Shown: positions 7,039 to 16,296, counted from the stretch's first letter. The stretch is DNA of 64,000 bases from CAINVV01 sp037137375 (GCA_037137375.1 JBAXKJ010000002.1:189834-253833); one strand, 5' to 3'. The notes: a model not told the origin generated them from the sequence alone. Made by a program: numbers and translations.

Positions 7039-8702
7039 GAATTCACCCTATCAACCGACTTCCAGGTAATCTGTTTGTAAACAAATACCCTGTTGACAAA
7101 TATGATCAGGCTCCAGTAAACCGGAATTAACAGAAGGCTAGAATAATCGTGCCAATGGAGTAAAAATTTATGCAGGAAGCCTAAAGCAACTACCAGGGCC
7201 ATAATTATCAATACCTTGCCGAATGCGCCGCCTGATCGGGCTACTGCTTTCTCGGTAGTAAATGGGAATGTTGGATCCTGAAGAAAGTATACCAGCAAAG
7301 TTGTCAGGTATATGACCAAAAATGCAATGAAGGCATCCGGAAGGATCTCCAATCCACGAAAGGTACAGACTCCAATGACTAAAAGGCAGTAAAAAGGGAA
7401 AAAGAACTTCGCAAATGCGGCCTTTATGGTTCCTTTGAAAAATCCGGCAGGAGATTGGACCGGCAGTGATTTAAAAATCCAGACGGCGTGCTGATTAGGA
7501 CCTAAAAGAAGAGCTCCCGGCAGTGTGATTGCAATAAACATGAAGGCATAAAGGATGAAAAGGTATTGGTCGCTTGTGGTTATATTTTGTATGCGTTCGG
7601 GTTTGCCGAAGAAAGGTACCAGGATCATGATGATGATGTAACCGAAGGATGGCAGGATGGTTTGTTTGAACAACCTCTCCCTTCCTGTCATTTTCCACAT
7701 GAGATGAAAGGCGGCTTTTTCATCTGTGCCACGAACAAAAATCAAAGACATCAGCCTGAACCACAGACTTACGGTGGATTTTTCAATTTTTATTTTTGAG
7801 CTTCGGTCACTTTGCTCCAAGTCCATCAGTTTCCGGTTAAAGAGCGGAGTGAGAAATCTACCTGTAAGATAGATTGCCCCGACGGGTGCAAATAGGGCTT
7901 CGGCGATGAAAATAAGGTGGTTTTTATCGAAGTTGAAGGTCGAAATTCCCTCGGTAAATCCAGAGAGGAAGGCAGGGGGAATCAGGAACGTGTACCAATT
8001 TACGGGTAGGACCATATTTGTGATGACACTCTTGTCGACCAATTTCAGTCCAAACTGGTAAGCAGCCATAAACAGAATGGCGATGAATACCTGAAAATAC
8101 ATCAACAGATTTTTAAGTTGTTCGCCCGAAGCAAGTTGCAGAATACCCAGATAGAGAATGTTTGTCAGGAAGAGAGTGAACAACACATTGAGTAAGATGG
8201 TAATAACAAAAATCAGAGCAGAAATAACCCCGAATTTCGTAATCGCTATGACAATCGAAACAACTGAGAGGTTAAAAGCCATCATCGTCAGGTAAACAAA
8301 AACGTGGGCATTTCTTGCCAGGTTCAGGGTATTGCCTTTGATGGGAAGCGGTTGTATGATCACGTTTTCTGAGGTGTCGAAAAGTACGGTGGTGAATTCG
8401 GAAATGATCATCATGGCCATCATCACCATCAGAAACGTGTGTGAAAAATAGAAATAGGTGAAAGGTAGTTTTACCAGCATCAGGAAAATGCCGAAGAATC
8501 CACCCAGAAAAATCTGAATCACGGATTGCTTGATCAACATATTCTGCGGATCGCCCTGAGTTTTTTTGGTCAGCCCTCTAATCCTGCGGTTGTCGAGGGT
8601 GAGTTTCAGTTCAAGGATTTTGATAAACTGGCTGTAGTCGGCACCCATTTTCTCTATGAACCACCTGAATGGTTTAAAAAGCAGAAGGATAAATTTGATC
8701 AT
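7032..8702 (-). CDS. ABC-2-type transporter permease (large, about twelve membrane segments)
   Basis: A 556-residue integral membrane protein with about twelve hydrophobic stretches in two halves, separated by a charged cytoplasmic loop near residues 285-330. It has no periplasmic solute-binding part. The gene starts 5 bases after the stop of an ABC ATPase gene and is therefore its permease partner. The arrangement is that of an exporter of the ABC-2 superfamily. The transported compound is unknown. Homologues in Bacteroidota are mostly annotated only as permeases. The gene end overlaps the convergent DUF3343 gene. Confidence 0.75.
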   Translation of the reverse strand: MIKFILLLFKPFRWFIEKMGADYSQFIKILELKLTLDNRRIRGLTKKTQGDPQNMLIKQSVIQIFLGGFFGIFLMLVKLPFTYFYFSHTFLMVMMAMMIISEFTTVLFDTSENVIIQPLPIKGNTLNLARNAHVFVYLTMMAFNLSVVSIVIAITKFGVISALIFVITILLNVLFTLFLTNILYLGILQLASGEQLKNLLMYFQVFIAILFMAAYQFGLKLVDKSVITNMVLPVNWYTFLIPPAFLSGFTEGISTFNFDKNHLIFIAEALFAPVGAIYLTGRFLTPLFNRKLMDLEQSDRSSKIKIEKSTVSLWFRLMSLIFVRGTDEKAAFHLMWKMTGRERLFKQTILPSFGYIIIMILVPFFGKPERIQNITTSDQYLFILYAFMFIAITLPGALLLGPNQHAVWIFKSLPVQSPAGFFKGTIKAAFAKFFFPFYCLLVIGVCTFRGLEILPDAFIAFLVIYLTTLLVYFLQDPTFPFTTEKAVARSGGAFGKVLIIMALVVALGFLHKFLLHWHDYSSLLLIPVYWSLIIFVNRVFVYKQITWKSVDRVNSY

Positions 8703-8707
8703 GGCCT

Positions 8708-9487
8708 TTACTTTTCAAACGCGTTGATAAATGCCTCTGCCTTCTCTTCGTGGTTGGTGTTTCCCGTTAGACGGGTGAACATCTTTTCGAGGTTGGCGTC
8801 GTTCGATAATTTGCTGAGTTCGGCGAAAGATCCGTCGGCTATCACGTTGCCCTGGTCGATCAGGATGATACGGTCTGAAATTTTCTCTACTACATCCATC
8901 AGGTGGGAACTATAGAAGACCGTTTTTCCCTCATGTGCGAGGTGGGTCAGCATTTCCTTGACCATGATTACTGAGTTGGCATCCAGTCCGGAGAGCGGCT
9001 CATCCATGAAAATGAGATCCGGATTGTGCAGCAATCCCGAACATATCAGCACTTTTTGACGCATACCCTTCGAAAAGGTCGAAATCCGCTGGTTGATGTT
9101 GGATTTCATCTCGAAGATTTCCATCAGCGCCTCTGTTTTGCTGCGGGTATGTTCCCTGTCGAGGCCCCGCATCTCGCCGATAAATTCCATGAATTCCATC
9201 GCTGAAAGGGATTCGTAGAGAACGGCATTTTCGGGAATATAGCCCAGCTGTTTCTTGATTTCGAGGGTGTGGCTTCTTAGGTCCTGACCGAAAATTTCTA
9301 TTTCACCGCTAAAATCGGAAATGAGGCCGCAAAGGATTTTCACGGTAGTGGATTTTCCTGCGCCGTTGGGACCGATGTATCCAATAATCTGGCCAGAAGC
9401 GATCTCCAGGTTGATCCCTTTCAGGACCTCTTTTTTCCCGTATTTCTTTTGAAGGTTGCGAATGCTGACAATTGTCTGATGATCCAT
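8708..9487 (-). CDS. ABC transporter ATP-binding protein
   Basis: A 259-residue ATPase with all the canonical motifs: Walker A GPNGAGKST at 39-47, a Q-loop region near GYIPENAVLYESLS, the signature STFSKGMRQK, and Walker B LIFMDEPLSGLD followed by the switch histidine in YSSHLMD. It energises the permease encoded 5 bases downstream. Sequence features (the PEN motif after the Q-loop, a C-terminal extension of about 40 residues) are those of ABC-2 export ATPases of the CcmA/NatA type. The gene has its own promoter at 9522-9551. Confidence 0.93.
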   Translation of the reverse strand: MDHQTIVSIRNLQKKYGKKEVLKGINLEIASGQIIGYIGPNGAGKSTTVKILCGLISDFSGEIEIFGQDLRSHTLEIKKQLGYIPENAVLYESLSAMEFMEFIGEMRGLDREHTRSKTEALMEIFEMKSNINQRISTFSKGMRQKVLICSGLLHNPDLIFMDEPLSGLDANSVIMVKEMLTHLAHEGKTVFYSSHLMDVVEKISDRIILIDQGNVIADGSFAELSKLSNDANLEKMFTRLTGNTNHEEKAEAFINAFEK

Positions 9488-9521
9488 TATTTATTAGGTT
9501 TTTAGGATGATTGCAGTCAAA

Positions 9522-9551
9522 CAAATATAAGTTTTTCGAAGTGAATTTCAA
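9522..9551 (-). promoter_or_regulatory. Promoter of the ABC exporter operon
   Basis: On the minus strand TTG (9551-9549) within a TTTTTG run, 19 bases, then TATATTTG (9529-9522) is a full match to the Bacteroidota consensus. Transcription should start near 9515, about 28 bases before the ATG at 9487. Confidence 0.68.
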
Positions 9552-9586
9552 AAATCCATGTAAACCAAAAGTGAAGCCCGGCAGCA

Positions 9587-9616
9587 TTGTACTTTCTTGC
9601 ATTTATCCTATCTTTA
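9587..9616 (+). promoter_or_regulatory. Promoter of the URO-D-like gene
   Basis: TTG (9587-9589), 19 bases, then TATCTTTA (9609-9616) matches the consensus except for the last base. Together with the promoter at 9522-9551 it forms a back-to-back divergent pair. Confidence 0.55.
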
Positions 9617-9645
9617 AATGTCAAACTGATTAATTGCCAATTAAC

Positions 9646-11088
9646 ATGATAATGCCCGAAGAACTTTACCGCCAGCGCCTAAGTAGGTACCTCACGGCTA
9701 TGCGCAACGAAAAGCCCGACCGTATTCCGATTCGTCCTTTTGTCGCCGAATTTACAGCCAAATATGCCGGAATGTCTTGCCAGGATGTGGTGCATGATTA
9801 CAACCGGGCTTTCGAGGCTGCGCGACTTTGTGCCGCAGGCTATGACTGGGATGCGGTGGTATCTAACATGGTTTATGTTTGGACAGGGCTTACGCAGGCC
9901 ATTGGACTTACGTATTACGGCATTCCTGGTATCGATGTGCCGGCAGGCAATGGTTTTCAGTACCGCGAGCCAGAAGAGGGCAACTCGTTTATGAAGGCGG
10001 ACGAATATGATGAGCTGATCGACGATCCGACTGCCTTTTTGTACAACAAATGGCTGCCTCGTGTTTCTGCGGATATCTCGCCAATGGGAACTCCTACTAG
10101 TTACCGCAACAACCTGGCATTGGTGAAGGGGGGCATGGCGATGCTTAATTATTTCAATGCTTATGGCCCGCATGTTGCGAAGTTGAGGTCTGAAAGCGGG
10201 ACTGTATCTGCCATCAACGGTATTTTCAAGGCACCGTTCGATATTTTGGGGGATAAGCTTCGGGGTTACCTGGGATTGACCATGGACATGCTCACCCAGC
10301 CGGGGAAAGTCCGAAAGGCTTGTGAAGCGCTGATGCCTCATTTGTACAATGTGGCACTCAATTCGGCCGATCCCCTGAAGCAGGTTCCGATTGGATACTG
10401 GATGCACCGGGGTTGTATTCCGTTCGTTTCTGGGGGAGAGTTTGAATCGCATTACTGGCCTACGGTCCGGCCCATTATTGAAGAGCTTTGGAAAAATGGT
10501 CACCAGACACTGTTTTATGCCGAAGGAAACTGGAATCACCATCTTGCCAGTTTCAATGAACTGCCCGAAAAGAGTATCGTTTATCATGTCGACAGCGGCG
10601 ATATTTTCTTGACACACAAGACGATCGGTCACAAATTTTGTCTGAGCGGAGGAATTCCGAATACCTTGTTATCCTTTGGAAAACCGGATGAAATTCGTGC
10701 CCGCTGCAAAAAAGTGATTGACTCAGTGGCGTCGGAGGGCGGTTACATCATGGATGCCAGCGCCATTATTCAGAATGATGCCACCATTGAAAATATGCAT
10801 GTTCTGACTGATTTTACGCGGGAATACGGGGTGTATTCGGGTGGTTCGGCTCCTTTTCTTGCTGTGGATTCGCAAAATTGTCCTTCTGCCGGAACCGATT
10901 TCCCTGCCGATTACGGAATGGCCGGACACATGAAGTCGAAGGTGAAACCCGGTCTTTGTATTCCCTGGGAAGAGAAGCGGAAGGAGATTCCTTCTATTTC
11001 GGGGGATGAGCCATTGGTGAAACAAATCTGGGAGGATGTCGATTCGTTTGGCAATATGTTTATCTGGCAGTGTTTGCTTTCCTTCTGA
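9646..11088 (+). CDS. Uroporphyrinogen decarboxylase-like/methyltransferase-type protein
   Basis: A URO-D superfamily protein of about 480 residues. That is longer than genuine HemE (about 350), so haem synthesis is unlikely. It contains MRNEKPDRIPIRPF near the N-terminus, then FNAYGPHVAKL, FYAEGNWNHHLAS, YHVDSGDIFL and CLSGGIPNTLLSFG. These correspond to the barrel strands of the MtaA/MtbA-like and 'uroporphyrinogen decarboxylase family' proteins found with corrinoid methyltransferases. No corrinoid protein lies next to it, so the substrate is unknown. The start is ATG 9646 or ATG 9652; a TTG at 9634 is possible but less likely. The stop is 2 bases from the convergent GH31 gene. Confidence 0.75.
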   Translation: MIMPEELYRQRLSRYLTAMRNEKPDRIPIRPFVAEFTAKYAGMSCQDVVHDYNRAFEAARLCAAGYDWDAVVSNMVYVWTGLTQAIGLTYYGIPGIDVPAGNGFQYREPEEGNSFMKADEYDELIDDPTAFLYNKWLPRVSADISPMGTPTSYRNNLALVKGGMAMLNYFNAYGPHVAKLRSESGTVSAINGIFKAPFDILGDKLRGYLGLTMDMLTQPGKVRKACEALMPHLYNVALNSADPLKQVPIGYWMHRGCIPFVSGGEFESHYWPTVRPIIEELWKNGHQTLFYAEGNWNHHLASFNELPEKSIVYHVDSGDIFLTHKTIGHKFCLSGGIPNTLLSFGKPDEIRARCKKVIDSVASEGGYIMDASAIIQNDATIENMHVLTDFTREYGVYSGGSAPFLAVDSQNCPSAGTDFPADYGMAGHMKSKVKPGLCIPWEEKRKEIPSISGDEPLVKQIWEDVDSFGNMFIWQCLLSF

Positions 11089-11090
11089 AA

Positions 11091-12860
11091 TCAATATAAT
11101 ATCTTCATGACCCCATCCTTCACCTGGTCAATACGTACCGTCAATCTGTGTTTTTGCTTATCAAAATGATAATCGGTGGAGTCTCTGAGTTCAATTTCAT
11201 TAAATAATACTTTCGCAGGGCTGTTATCCAGTCTGATAGCATAGACCGAGGGTTTCTTTGTGTCTTTTGTGGTTATTTCCAACTTACCCGGTAGATTCTT
11301 AATGGTAAGGGTGGTTGTACCGCTTTTATCGGGATGGTATAGGGTGAAGGCATTGTCCATTCCCGGATAAATCAACCAGGTATCTTTACCGGTGTTGTCT
11401 TCACTTCCCAGCCCTGTGTAAGATCGTTGAATGTTTAACGGAACGATCGCGCCTTCCCGGATGAAAACCGGAAATTCCTCCAGCGGAAAGGATTTGTCAA
11501 AACTTGTGCCACCCTCAAATACTTCATTGTCATGGAAGAAATAATGCCATTTACCTTTGGGCAGGGTCACGCTGTTGTTCAGGTCATCCTGGTAAATTGG
11601 GGCCACCAAAAAATCATCCCCGAAAAGATAGTGGTACTTGCCTTCGACGGGTTTTTGAAGGACTCGGCCGCCTTCGTGACCCGTCACAATATAACTGTAC
11701 ATATAGGGAACAAGTTCGGTATGAAGCCATGAAAATTTCCGGATCACTTCCAGTTCCTGCGGAGTTCGATTCCAGAGAGCGCGGTTGCCATGACCGCCAT
11801 TGAGGAACAATCCGCAGAATGCCGAAAACTGTGCCCATCTGATGTACAACCTGGAAGGAATGACACTTCCTGAAAACCCCGCAACATCCGATCCAATGAT
11901 GTTGTACCGCAGTTTCGCGGCGGCGAGGATACTCTGGATGGCCATTTCAAACCCGCCAATTCCGGTAACGATGAGGTCTTTTTTCTTGTTCCCGTCATCG
12001 ACTAATTTTTCTTTGGTTTTCCAGATATGTTTCTGGTCACCGACCCAGGTTACGGGTGCTGCATCCAATGGTGCAAATCCTTCAGGATGGAAATATTGAT
12101 CGATGGAGCGGCCCAGGGTTATAAATTCCGGGTTCTTTGTCAGGCCGTACCTGTATTCGTCGCGGTAGAAATGATCCATGTAAGTCCGCAGGCTCATCAT
12201 GCCTGAAAAGGTGCTTCTGTACAAAAATGGAATTTTTCCCCAGGCCATGTAAAAGGAGAGAGTTGCCGTGTCATCCAGTTTCCAGCCGTCGATGCCATAG
12301 TCAAAAACTGTTTGCTGCATGCCATGCCACCACTTCATGGCCTCCGGATTCGCATAGTCAATGAAGCCGCCTTTGCCTTTCCACCAGCCGTTTTGCTGGC
12401 CGTTTCCTGTGAGGTAACCTTTGGATTTTGCCTCATTGTACCAATCTTCGGAGTTGGGAATTGGTGTACCCTTGTTTTTACTGTTGACCATGGTGGTCAT
12501 CCACATCACGATGCGGTAACCCTCCGATTTCCTTTTAGCAAACCACTCTTTGGGATGCGGATATCTCAGGGTGTCAATCCGAAAATCATTGAAGCGCATG
12601 GCCCAGGGGCTGTCAATATTGATGGTTCTGACCGGAATATCATGTTTTTTATAGCCATCCAGCAGGGTGTCGACCATGGCGACATTGTTGGAGTCGTTGT
12701 CCCACACCCAGCACTCGAGGGCCCAGGCAGGTGTCAGGGGGGGATTGGAATGTCGTTGGGCATTGAAAAACAATCCCCAAAACGGATAAGCAGCATAAAA
12801 ATAGATGACAAAGAGTAATGCAGCAATGGTGATGGTGAGTACTCTGACAATTTTTCTCAT
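11091..12860 (-). CDS. Membrane-anchored glycoside hydrolase family 31
   Basis: A 589-residue protein with an N-terminal membrane or uncleaved signal segment (MRKIVRVLTITIAALLFVIYFYAAY), so it is probably tethered on the periplasmic side. The GH31 TIM barrel begins almost at once (PLTPAWALECWVWDN), without the long N-terminal beta-sandwich of typical members. The catalytic strand is GIDGWKLDD at 189-197, with Asp196 the likely nucleophile. RYNIIGSDVAGFSG, GGHGNRALW and the C-terminal beta domain (KGKWHYFF, FPVFIREGAIVPL) follow. GH31 enzymes cleave alpha-glucosides, alpha-xylosides and related bonds, or are sulfoquinovosidases; the substrate is open here. The start at 12860 is chosen over 12950 because the upstream gene ends at 12863 and the shorter form begins with the anchor. 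It is probably co-transcribed with the DUF3089 gene. Confidence 0.86.
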   Translation of the reverse strand: MRKIVRVLTITIAALLFVIYFYAAYPFWGLFFNAQRHSNPPLTPAWALECWVWDNDSNNVAMVDTLLDGYKKHDIPVRTINIDSPWAMRFNDFRIDTLRYPHPKEWFAKRKSEGYRIVMWMTTMVNSKNKGTPIPNSEDWYNEAKSKGYLTGNGQQNGWWKGKGGFIDYANPEAMKWWHGMQQTVFDYGIDGWKLDDTATLSFYMAWGKIPFLYRSTFSGMMSLRTYMDHFYRDEYRYGLTKNPEFITLGRSIDQYFHPEGFAPLDAAPVTWVGDQKHIWKTKEKLVDDGNKKKDLIVTGIGGFEMAIQSILAAAKLRYNIIGSDVAGFSGSVIPSRLYIRWAQFSAFCGLFLNGGHGNRALWNRTPQELEVIRKFSWLHTELVPYMYSYIVTGHEGGRVLQKPVEGKYHYLFGDDFLVAPIYQDDLNNSVTLPKGKWHYFFHDNEVFEGGTSFDKSFPLEEFPVFIREGAIVPLNIQRSYTGLGSEDNTGKDTWLIYPGMDNAFTLYHPDKSGTTTLTIKNLPGKLEITTKDTKKPSVYAIRLDNSPAKVLFNEIELRDSTDYHFDKQKHRLTVRIDQVKDGVMKILY

Positions 12861-12862
12861 GA

Positions 12863-13927
12863 TTAATTTTTTTGACGGCCCGCGAGATACGCATCGATAC
12901 GATCTTTCACATTTTGCCGGATATTCATCCAGAAAAGATTGTAATCCCATCGGTGGTAGTTGGTCATTTTCTTCTTTGAGTCATCAAGAGCCACCGGCGT
13001 ATCAATCCAGAGAATTTTAGTAGTAGGCTCGATTCCGGCGCTTACTGTATGCGGCACAATCGTCTTAAAATTGTTCATGATCCCCAGATGCTTTTCTGGG
13101 GGAGCCCACTCTCCGGTGGCGGTCCAGGTCAGCGGATTGACGCAAACCGAATTCCCATTTTCGGCGGCGGCCCCTTTCGGAATCTCACCCTTGGCGTAGG
13201 TGCGCCATCCAACAAAACAGCCGGTCTGGTTGGCTCGTTCACCTACCGGGATATTTATAAAGGCATCTTTCTTAATCTGATAACCAACAATATAGGCACA
13301 GACCAACTGCTTTTGCAAGGGCTTTCCGTCAAATAACTCCTGCAGCAACCGGATGGCATGCAGCGTACCCTGACTATGGGACGCGATGATGATCGGACGT
13401 TTTTTATTGTCATGTTTCAGGTAATATTGGAATGCCTTTTTCACATCCTGGTAGGCCAGGTCGAAGGCTACTTTTGCTTCCGGTGTGTTAAAAACATAGA
13501 AGGCTTCCATGTTGCCTTGACGATAGCGAGGCGCGAAAACCCGGCAACTGCCATTGAAAACAGATGTCTGCAGCCGGATAGACAGGTTATCGGTATTGTT
13601 GTTGACGGCGGTATCCCGTAAGTCGGCATTCCAGGGAGAACCCTTTTTCTCTCCGAAATAGGAGGTGGGGTGGATGAAAAACACGTCCGCCCGGGTATCC
13701 CTGATTTCATTCTTCAGGAAGTCGGGCACTTTGTCGCTGGTATCGTCCTTGTAAGGAGAGGCGGCCCAATATTGCAGATCGCTGTAATCGGGTGCCGGAC
13801 CGGTATTTTTCGGAGCAGCTACCGCGGATTGCTGTCCGGCAGGGCTCAAGGTTTTGGCTCCATTTTGTGCATATGCATACGTGAACATCAGTGTAGAAGC
13901 TATCAGAAAAGTAGCGAGTTTTAGCAT
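12863..13927 (-). CDS. Secreted DUF3089 alpha/beta-hydrolase
   Basis: The protein starts at ATG 13927 (MLKLATFLIASTLMFTYAYAQ, a clear signal peptide); an ATG at 13948 is also in frame. The mature part is a DUF3089 protein. It has DVFFIHPTSYF near the start, CRVFAPRYRQGN in the middle and the nucleophile elbow IIASHSQGTLHA, where the serine is in SHSQG. The family belongs to the alpha/beta-hydrolase fold, related to lipase class 3, and probably acts as an esterase. Substrates are unknown. It lies 2 bases upstream of the GH31 gene, which suggests removal of an ester decoration from the same glycan, but that is inference. Confidence 0.8.
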   Translation of the reverse strand: MLKLATFLIASTLMFTYAYAQNGAKTLSPAGQQSAVAAPKNTGPAPDYSDLQYWAASPYKDDTSDKVPDFLKNEIRDTRADVFFIHPTSYFGEKKGSPWNADLRDTAVNNNTDNLSIRLQTSVFNGSCRVFAPRYRQGNMEAFYVFNTPEAKVAFDLAYQDVKKAFQYYLKHDNKKRPIIIASHSQGTLHAIRLLQELFDGKPLQKQLVCAYIVGYQIKKDAFINIPVGERANQTGCFVGWRTYAKGEIPKGAAAENGNSVCVNPLTWTATGEWAPPEKHLGIMNNFKTIVPHTVSAGIEPTTKILWIDTPVALDDSKKKMTNYHRWDYNLFWMNIRQNVKDRIDAYLAGRQKN

Positions 13928-14062
13928 GTTGGTAGTTTGAATTCTCAAAATTTAAAGCAAGTTAAAAATAGGAAATTTTAGTATTATTGTACAATTGAGT
14001 AGGATTTGTTATTACCTTTCCTTAAATATTAGGCTAATTGTCAATTATTTAAATGGACAAAT

Positions 14063-14458
14063 ATGGATTTAAAAATTGTGCTGGATTTTATCGAATCAAT
14101 CAATAGTGCAAATATTGACAGACTTTATGGCTTAATGAGTATTGACCATGAGTTTATTGATTCTCGTGGTAACAGTTTGGTTGGAAATGATATAATGAAG
14201 AACGCCTGGATAGGCTATTTTGATCTGTTTCCAGATTATAAAATTGAGATTACAGATATACTTCAAAATGATTCAATAATCGTTCTTTTGGGCTTTGCCA
14301 GCGGGACATTTAAAACAAACAATAATAATGAGGACAAGAATAATTTTTGGAAAGTTCCGGCATCCTGGAAAGCGATAGTTGTGGATAAAAAAATTAAACT
14401 TTGGCAGGTGTATGCCGATAATAGTGTAGTCATTGAAATAGTGAATAAGAACAAATAA
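14063..14458 (+). CDS. SnoaL/NTF2-like domain protein
   Basis: A 131-residue cytoplasmic protein with no signal. The sequence alternates as in the cone-shaped NTF2-like fold: a helix with FIESINSANIDRLYGLMS, the strand DHEFIDSRGNSLVGNDIMKNAW, FPDYKIEITDI and a final pair of strands KAIVVDKKIKLWQVYAD. Such single-domain SnoaL-like proteins act as isomerases, cyclases or simple ligand binders, and the sequence does not decide among these. The gene is the first of an A/T-rich stretch (to about 16650) that differs visibly in composition from the surrounding G/C-richer genes. Confidence 0.72.
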   Translation: MDLKIVLDFIESINSANIDRLYGLMSIDHEFIDSRGNSLVGNDIMKNAWIGYFDLFPDYKIEITDILQNDSIIVLLGFASGTFKTNNNNEDKNNFWKVPASWKAIVVDKKIKLWQVYADNSVVIEIVNKNK

Positions 14459-14706
14459 CAAATTGGCCATTGGCCTTGGATTTTCAATCCGACCATTCAG
14501 CTACAATTCTTTTTACAATTTGTGAGGTTCGTATCAATGCCGGGAAAGAAGTTATCGATCATTTTCCTGACGTCAGGAAAACGATACTGATGCCAGAAAT
14601 AGCAATTCTGCCGAAACTGAGAGCCTTCTTCCTTCCTAAGATACAGACAAAGTTAAGCGAGGTTTGCCGGATGAAGATTCTACCCAAACATAGATGATTG
14701 ATAAAT

Positions 14707-15612
14707 ATGAAAATTCTCTTAAGTTTTGCGATTATAACGTTGCTTCAATTTAATTTGTATAGCAGTAGTGATACTTCAAGAGTAGCCATCACTGTGATGA
14801 AGTTTGGTGATTATTTTATTTCAAACCATGAGTTTGTTCATGGTAATATTTTGAGTGTTAAACATCCCGGTTCTTATTCCGAGTCTGATTCACTGATTAC
14901 AATATTCAACAGTAAAGGCAAGGTTTTATTCACAGATAGAATTACGAATGAACCATCAAATGATGTATCCATTTCTGTCGACACTTTGAGCTTTTGTGGT
15001 GTGGGAACCTTAATTGCTTACAATTCTAACGAAAATTCAGGTTATGGAAATTGCACGAATTATTTTCAGCTTTGGGGATATAATAAATCTGGAGAATTTG
15101 TACCGTTCACAGGATTTATAACAGTGTGTAATGGTGCGAAACCAGTAATTAAGTGGGTTAGATCCAAACTTAAAATTAATACAGACGGTAACGAATATGA
15201 TTGTCCAGGTGAAAAAGAAATTCTATTCCCCTATGTGGTTGTTCAGCATGAAACGGGATTTTGTGAAGTTACCGTATCCGATTATTATAAAGTAGACTTT
15301 AACGGATTAAAAAACACCAAAGATTATCCTGCGGAAAAAATTGATAAACAGCAAATTTTGACTGAGAATATGCAGGAGAAAATTTTGGAATATGACAAGA
15401 CAACACTTTCAAAACTTCGTCTTGCCTTGTATTCCACACCGAATTTATCCGCTCCGAAAAAAGTAATTAAGTTTAAAGAAAGCAATATTATTAAGTTTAA
15501 ATATTGCACACAGACTCCATCCCATTTTTGGATTAGTGTAATGATAAATGGAGTTGACGGATTTATGCTTTTGGGGAATCTTGAAAAACTAGGATTTGAA
15601 AAGTGTGAATAA
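14707..15612 (+). CDS. Secreted protein of unknown function
   Basis: A protein of about 301 residues starting at ATG 14707 (MKILLSFAIITLLQFNLYSSS), with a signal peptide. No known family is recognised. Visible features are a beta-rich middle (FGDYFISNHEFVHGNILSVKHPGS, LITIFNSKGKVLFTD), several cysteines (GNCTN, TVCNGAK, YDCPG), and a C-terminal SH3-like stretch (SNIIKFKYCTQTPSHFWISV then GVDGFMLLGNLEKLGF). The last segment resembles the end of small bacterial SH3 domains. It lies in an A/T-rich region next to a toxin-antitoxin pair, so it may have been acquired. The 248 bases before it hold no convincing gene. Confidence 0.65.
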   Translation: MKILLSFAIITLLQFNLYSSSDTSRVAITVMKFGDYFISNHEFVHGNILSVKHPGSYSESDSLITIFNSKGKVLFTDRITNEPSNDVSISVDTLSFCGVGTLIAYNSNENSGYGNCTNYFQLWGYNKSGEFVPFTGFITVCNGAKPVIKWVRSKLKINTDGNEYDCPGEKEILFPYVVVQHETGFCEVTVSDYYKVDFNGLKNTKDYPAEKIDKQQILTENMQEKILEYDKTTLSKLRLALYSTPNLSAPKKVIKFKESNIIKFKYCTQTPSHFWISVMINGVDGFMLLGNLEKLGFEKCE

Positions 15613-15741
15613 TGTAAGCTTACATTACACATGAGTTTTCCTTGCGGTGAAAAAACTAAACATCCACCGCATAAATCCCGAATTTGCGGAACGTAAACCA
15701 CTATTTTAGAAAAAATCTTATTGAAATAGCAAATTCCACAA

Positions 15742-15775
15742 TTTGTACATATATTTGTACTCTAAAACGTACAAA
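15742..15775 (+). promoter_or_regulatory. Operator/promoter of the yefM-yoeB pair
   Basis: TTTGTAC occurs at 15742-15748 and 15754-15760, and its inverted copy GTACAAA at 15769-15775. The last two form an inverted repeat with an 8-base spacer. A full -7 element TATATTTG (15750-15757) is embedded among them. YefM of other bacteria binds repeats with a TGTACA core, so autorepression by the YefM-YoeB complex is likely. No matching -33 TTG lies at the normal spacing. Confidence 0.62.
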
Positions 15776-15787
15776 ATAACCAATGTA

Positions 15788-16042
15788 ATGTTAACAACAA
15801 CAATTTCCGATTTTAGAAAAGATATTAAGCAGTATCTTGACCGTGTGACTGAAAACTTTGAAACCCTGATAATTAACAGAGGCAAAGATAGGGGGGTGGT
15901 CATTATGTCATTAGACGAGTATAATTCGCTTAATGCGACTTATCACGAATTGTCTTCCAAGACAAATGAGAAAAGATTGGATTCAGCCATTGAAAAACTC
16001 AAAGCAGGCTCTTCGTTTCAGAGAGACCTTCTAGAATTATGA
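15788..16042 (+). CDS. yefM: YefM-type antitoxin (Phd/YefM family)
   Basis: An 84-residue protein starting at ATG 15788; a longer in-frame start at 15743 would lie inside the operator. The N-terminal DNA-binding fold shows the typical ISDFRKDIKQYLDRV, then LIINRGKDRGVVIMSLDEYNSL, as in YefM antitoxins. The C-terminal acidic/amphipathic part (RLDSAIEKLKAGSSF) wraps and inhibits the toxin. It overlaps the toxin gene by 4 bases (ATGA), so the two are translationally coupled. The antitoxin probably represses its own promoter at the adjacent repeats. Confidence 0.9.
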   Translation: MLTTTISDFRKDIKQYLDRVTENFETLIINRGKDRGVVIMSLDEYNSLNATYHELSSKTNEKRLDSAIEKLKAGSSFQRDLLEL

Positions 16043-16296
16043 GATACCTATTTGTAGATGAGTCTTGGGAGGATTATTTGTATTGGCAAAAGACAGACAA
16101 GAAAATTTTATCGAAAATAAATGATTTGTTGAAAGACATTTCACGAACTCCTTTTTCGGGTATCGGAAAACCAGAGCCATTGAAGCATAAATATAAAGGA
16201 TTTTGGTCGCGCAGAATTGATGGTGAACACAGACTGATATACAAAGTGAAAGACGACGAATTATTAATTGCGAAATGCAGATTTCATTATGACTGA
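16039..16296 (+). CDS. yoeB: YoeB-type mRNA interferase toxin
   Basis: An 85-residue RelE-superfamily toxin that cleaves mRNA in the ribosomal A site. It has the same length and active-site positions as E. coli YoeB: Glu46 (in GKPEPLK), Arg65 (in EHRLIYKV) and His83 followed by Tyr84 near the very end (CRFHYD). All key residues are present, so it should be active. It is produced together with the antitoxin encoded just upstream. Its presence in the A/T-rich patch suggests this segment was acquired. Confidence 0.93.
   Translation: MRYLFVDESWEDYLYWQKTDKKILSKINDLLKDISRTPFSGIGKPEPLKHKYKGFWSRRIDGEHRLIYKVKDDELLIAKCRFHYD

Noticed and set aside
9679..10632. 317-residue minus-strand ORF opposite the URO-D-like gene
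   Set aside because: The plus strand shows the family motifs and a promoter; the minus-strand product has no domain or neighbour support.
14470..14697. 75-residue ORF between the SnoaL-like gene and the secreted protein
   Set aside because: It would need a TTG start, has no recognisable features, and its composition is that of intergenic DNA.
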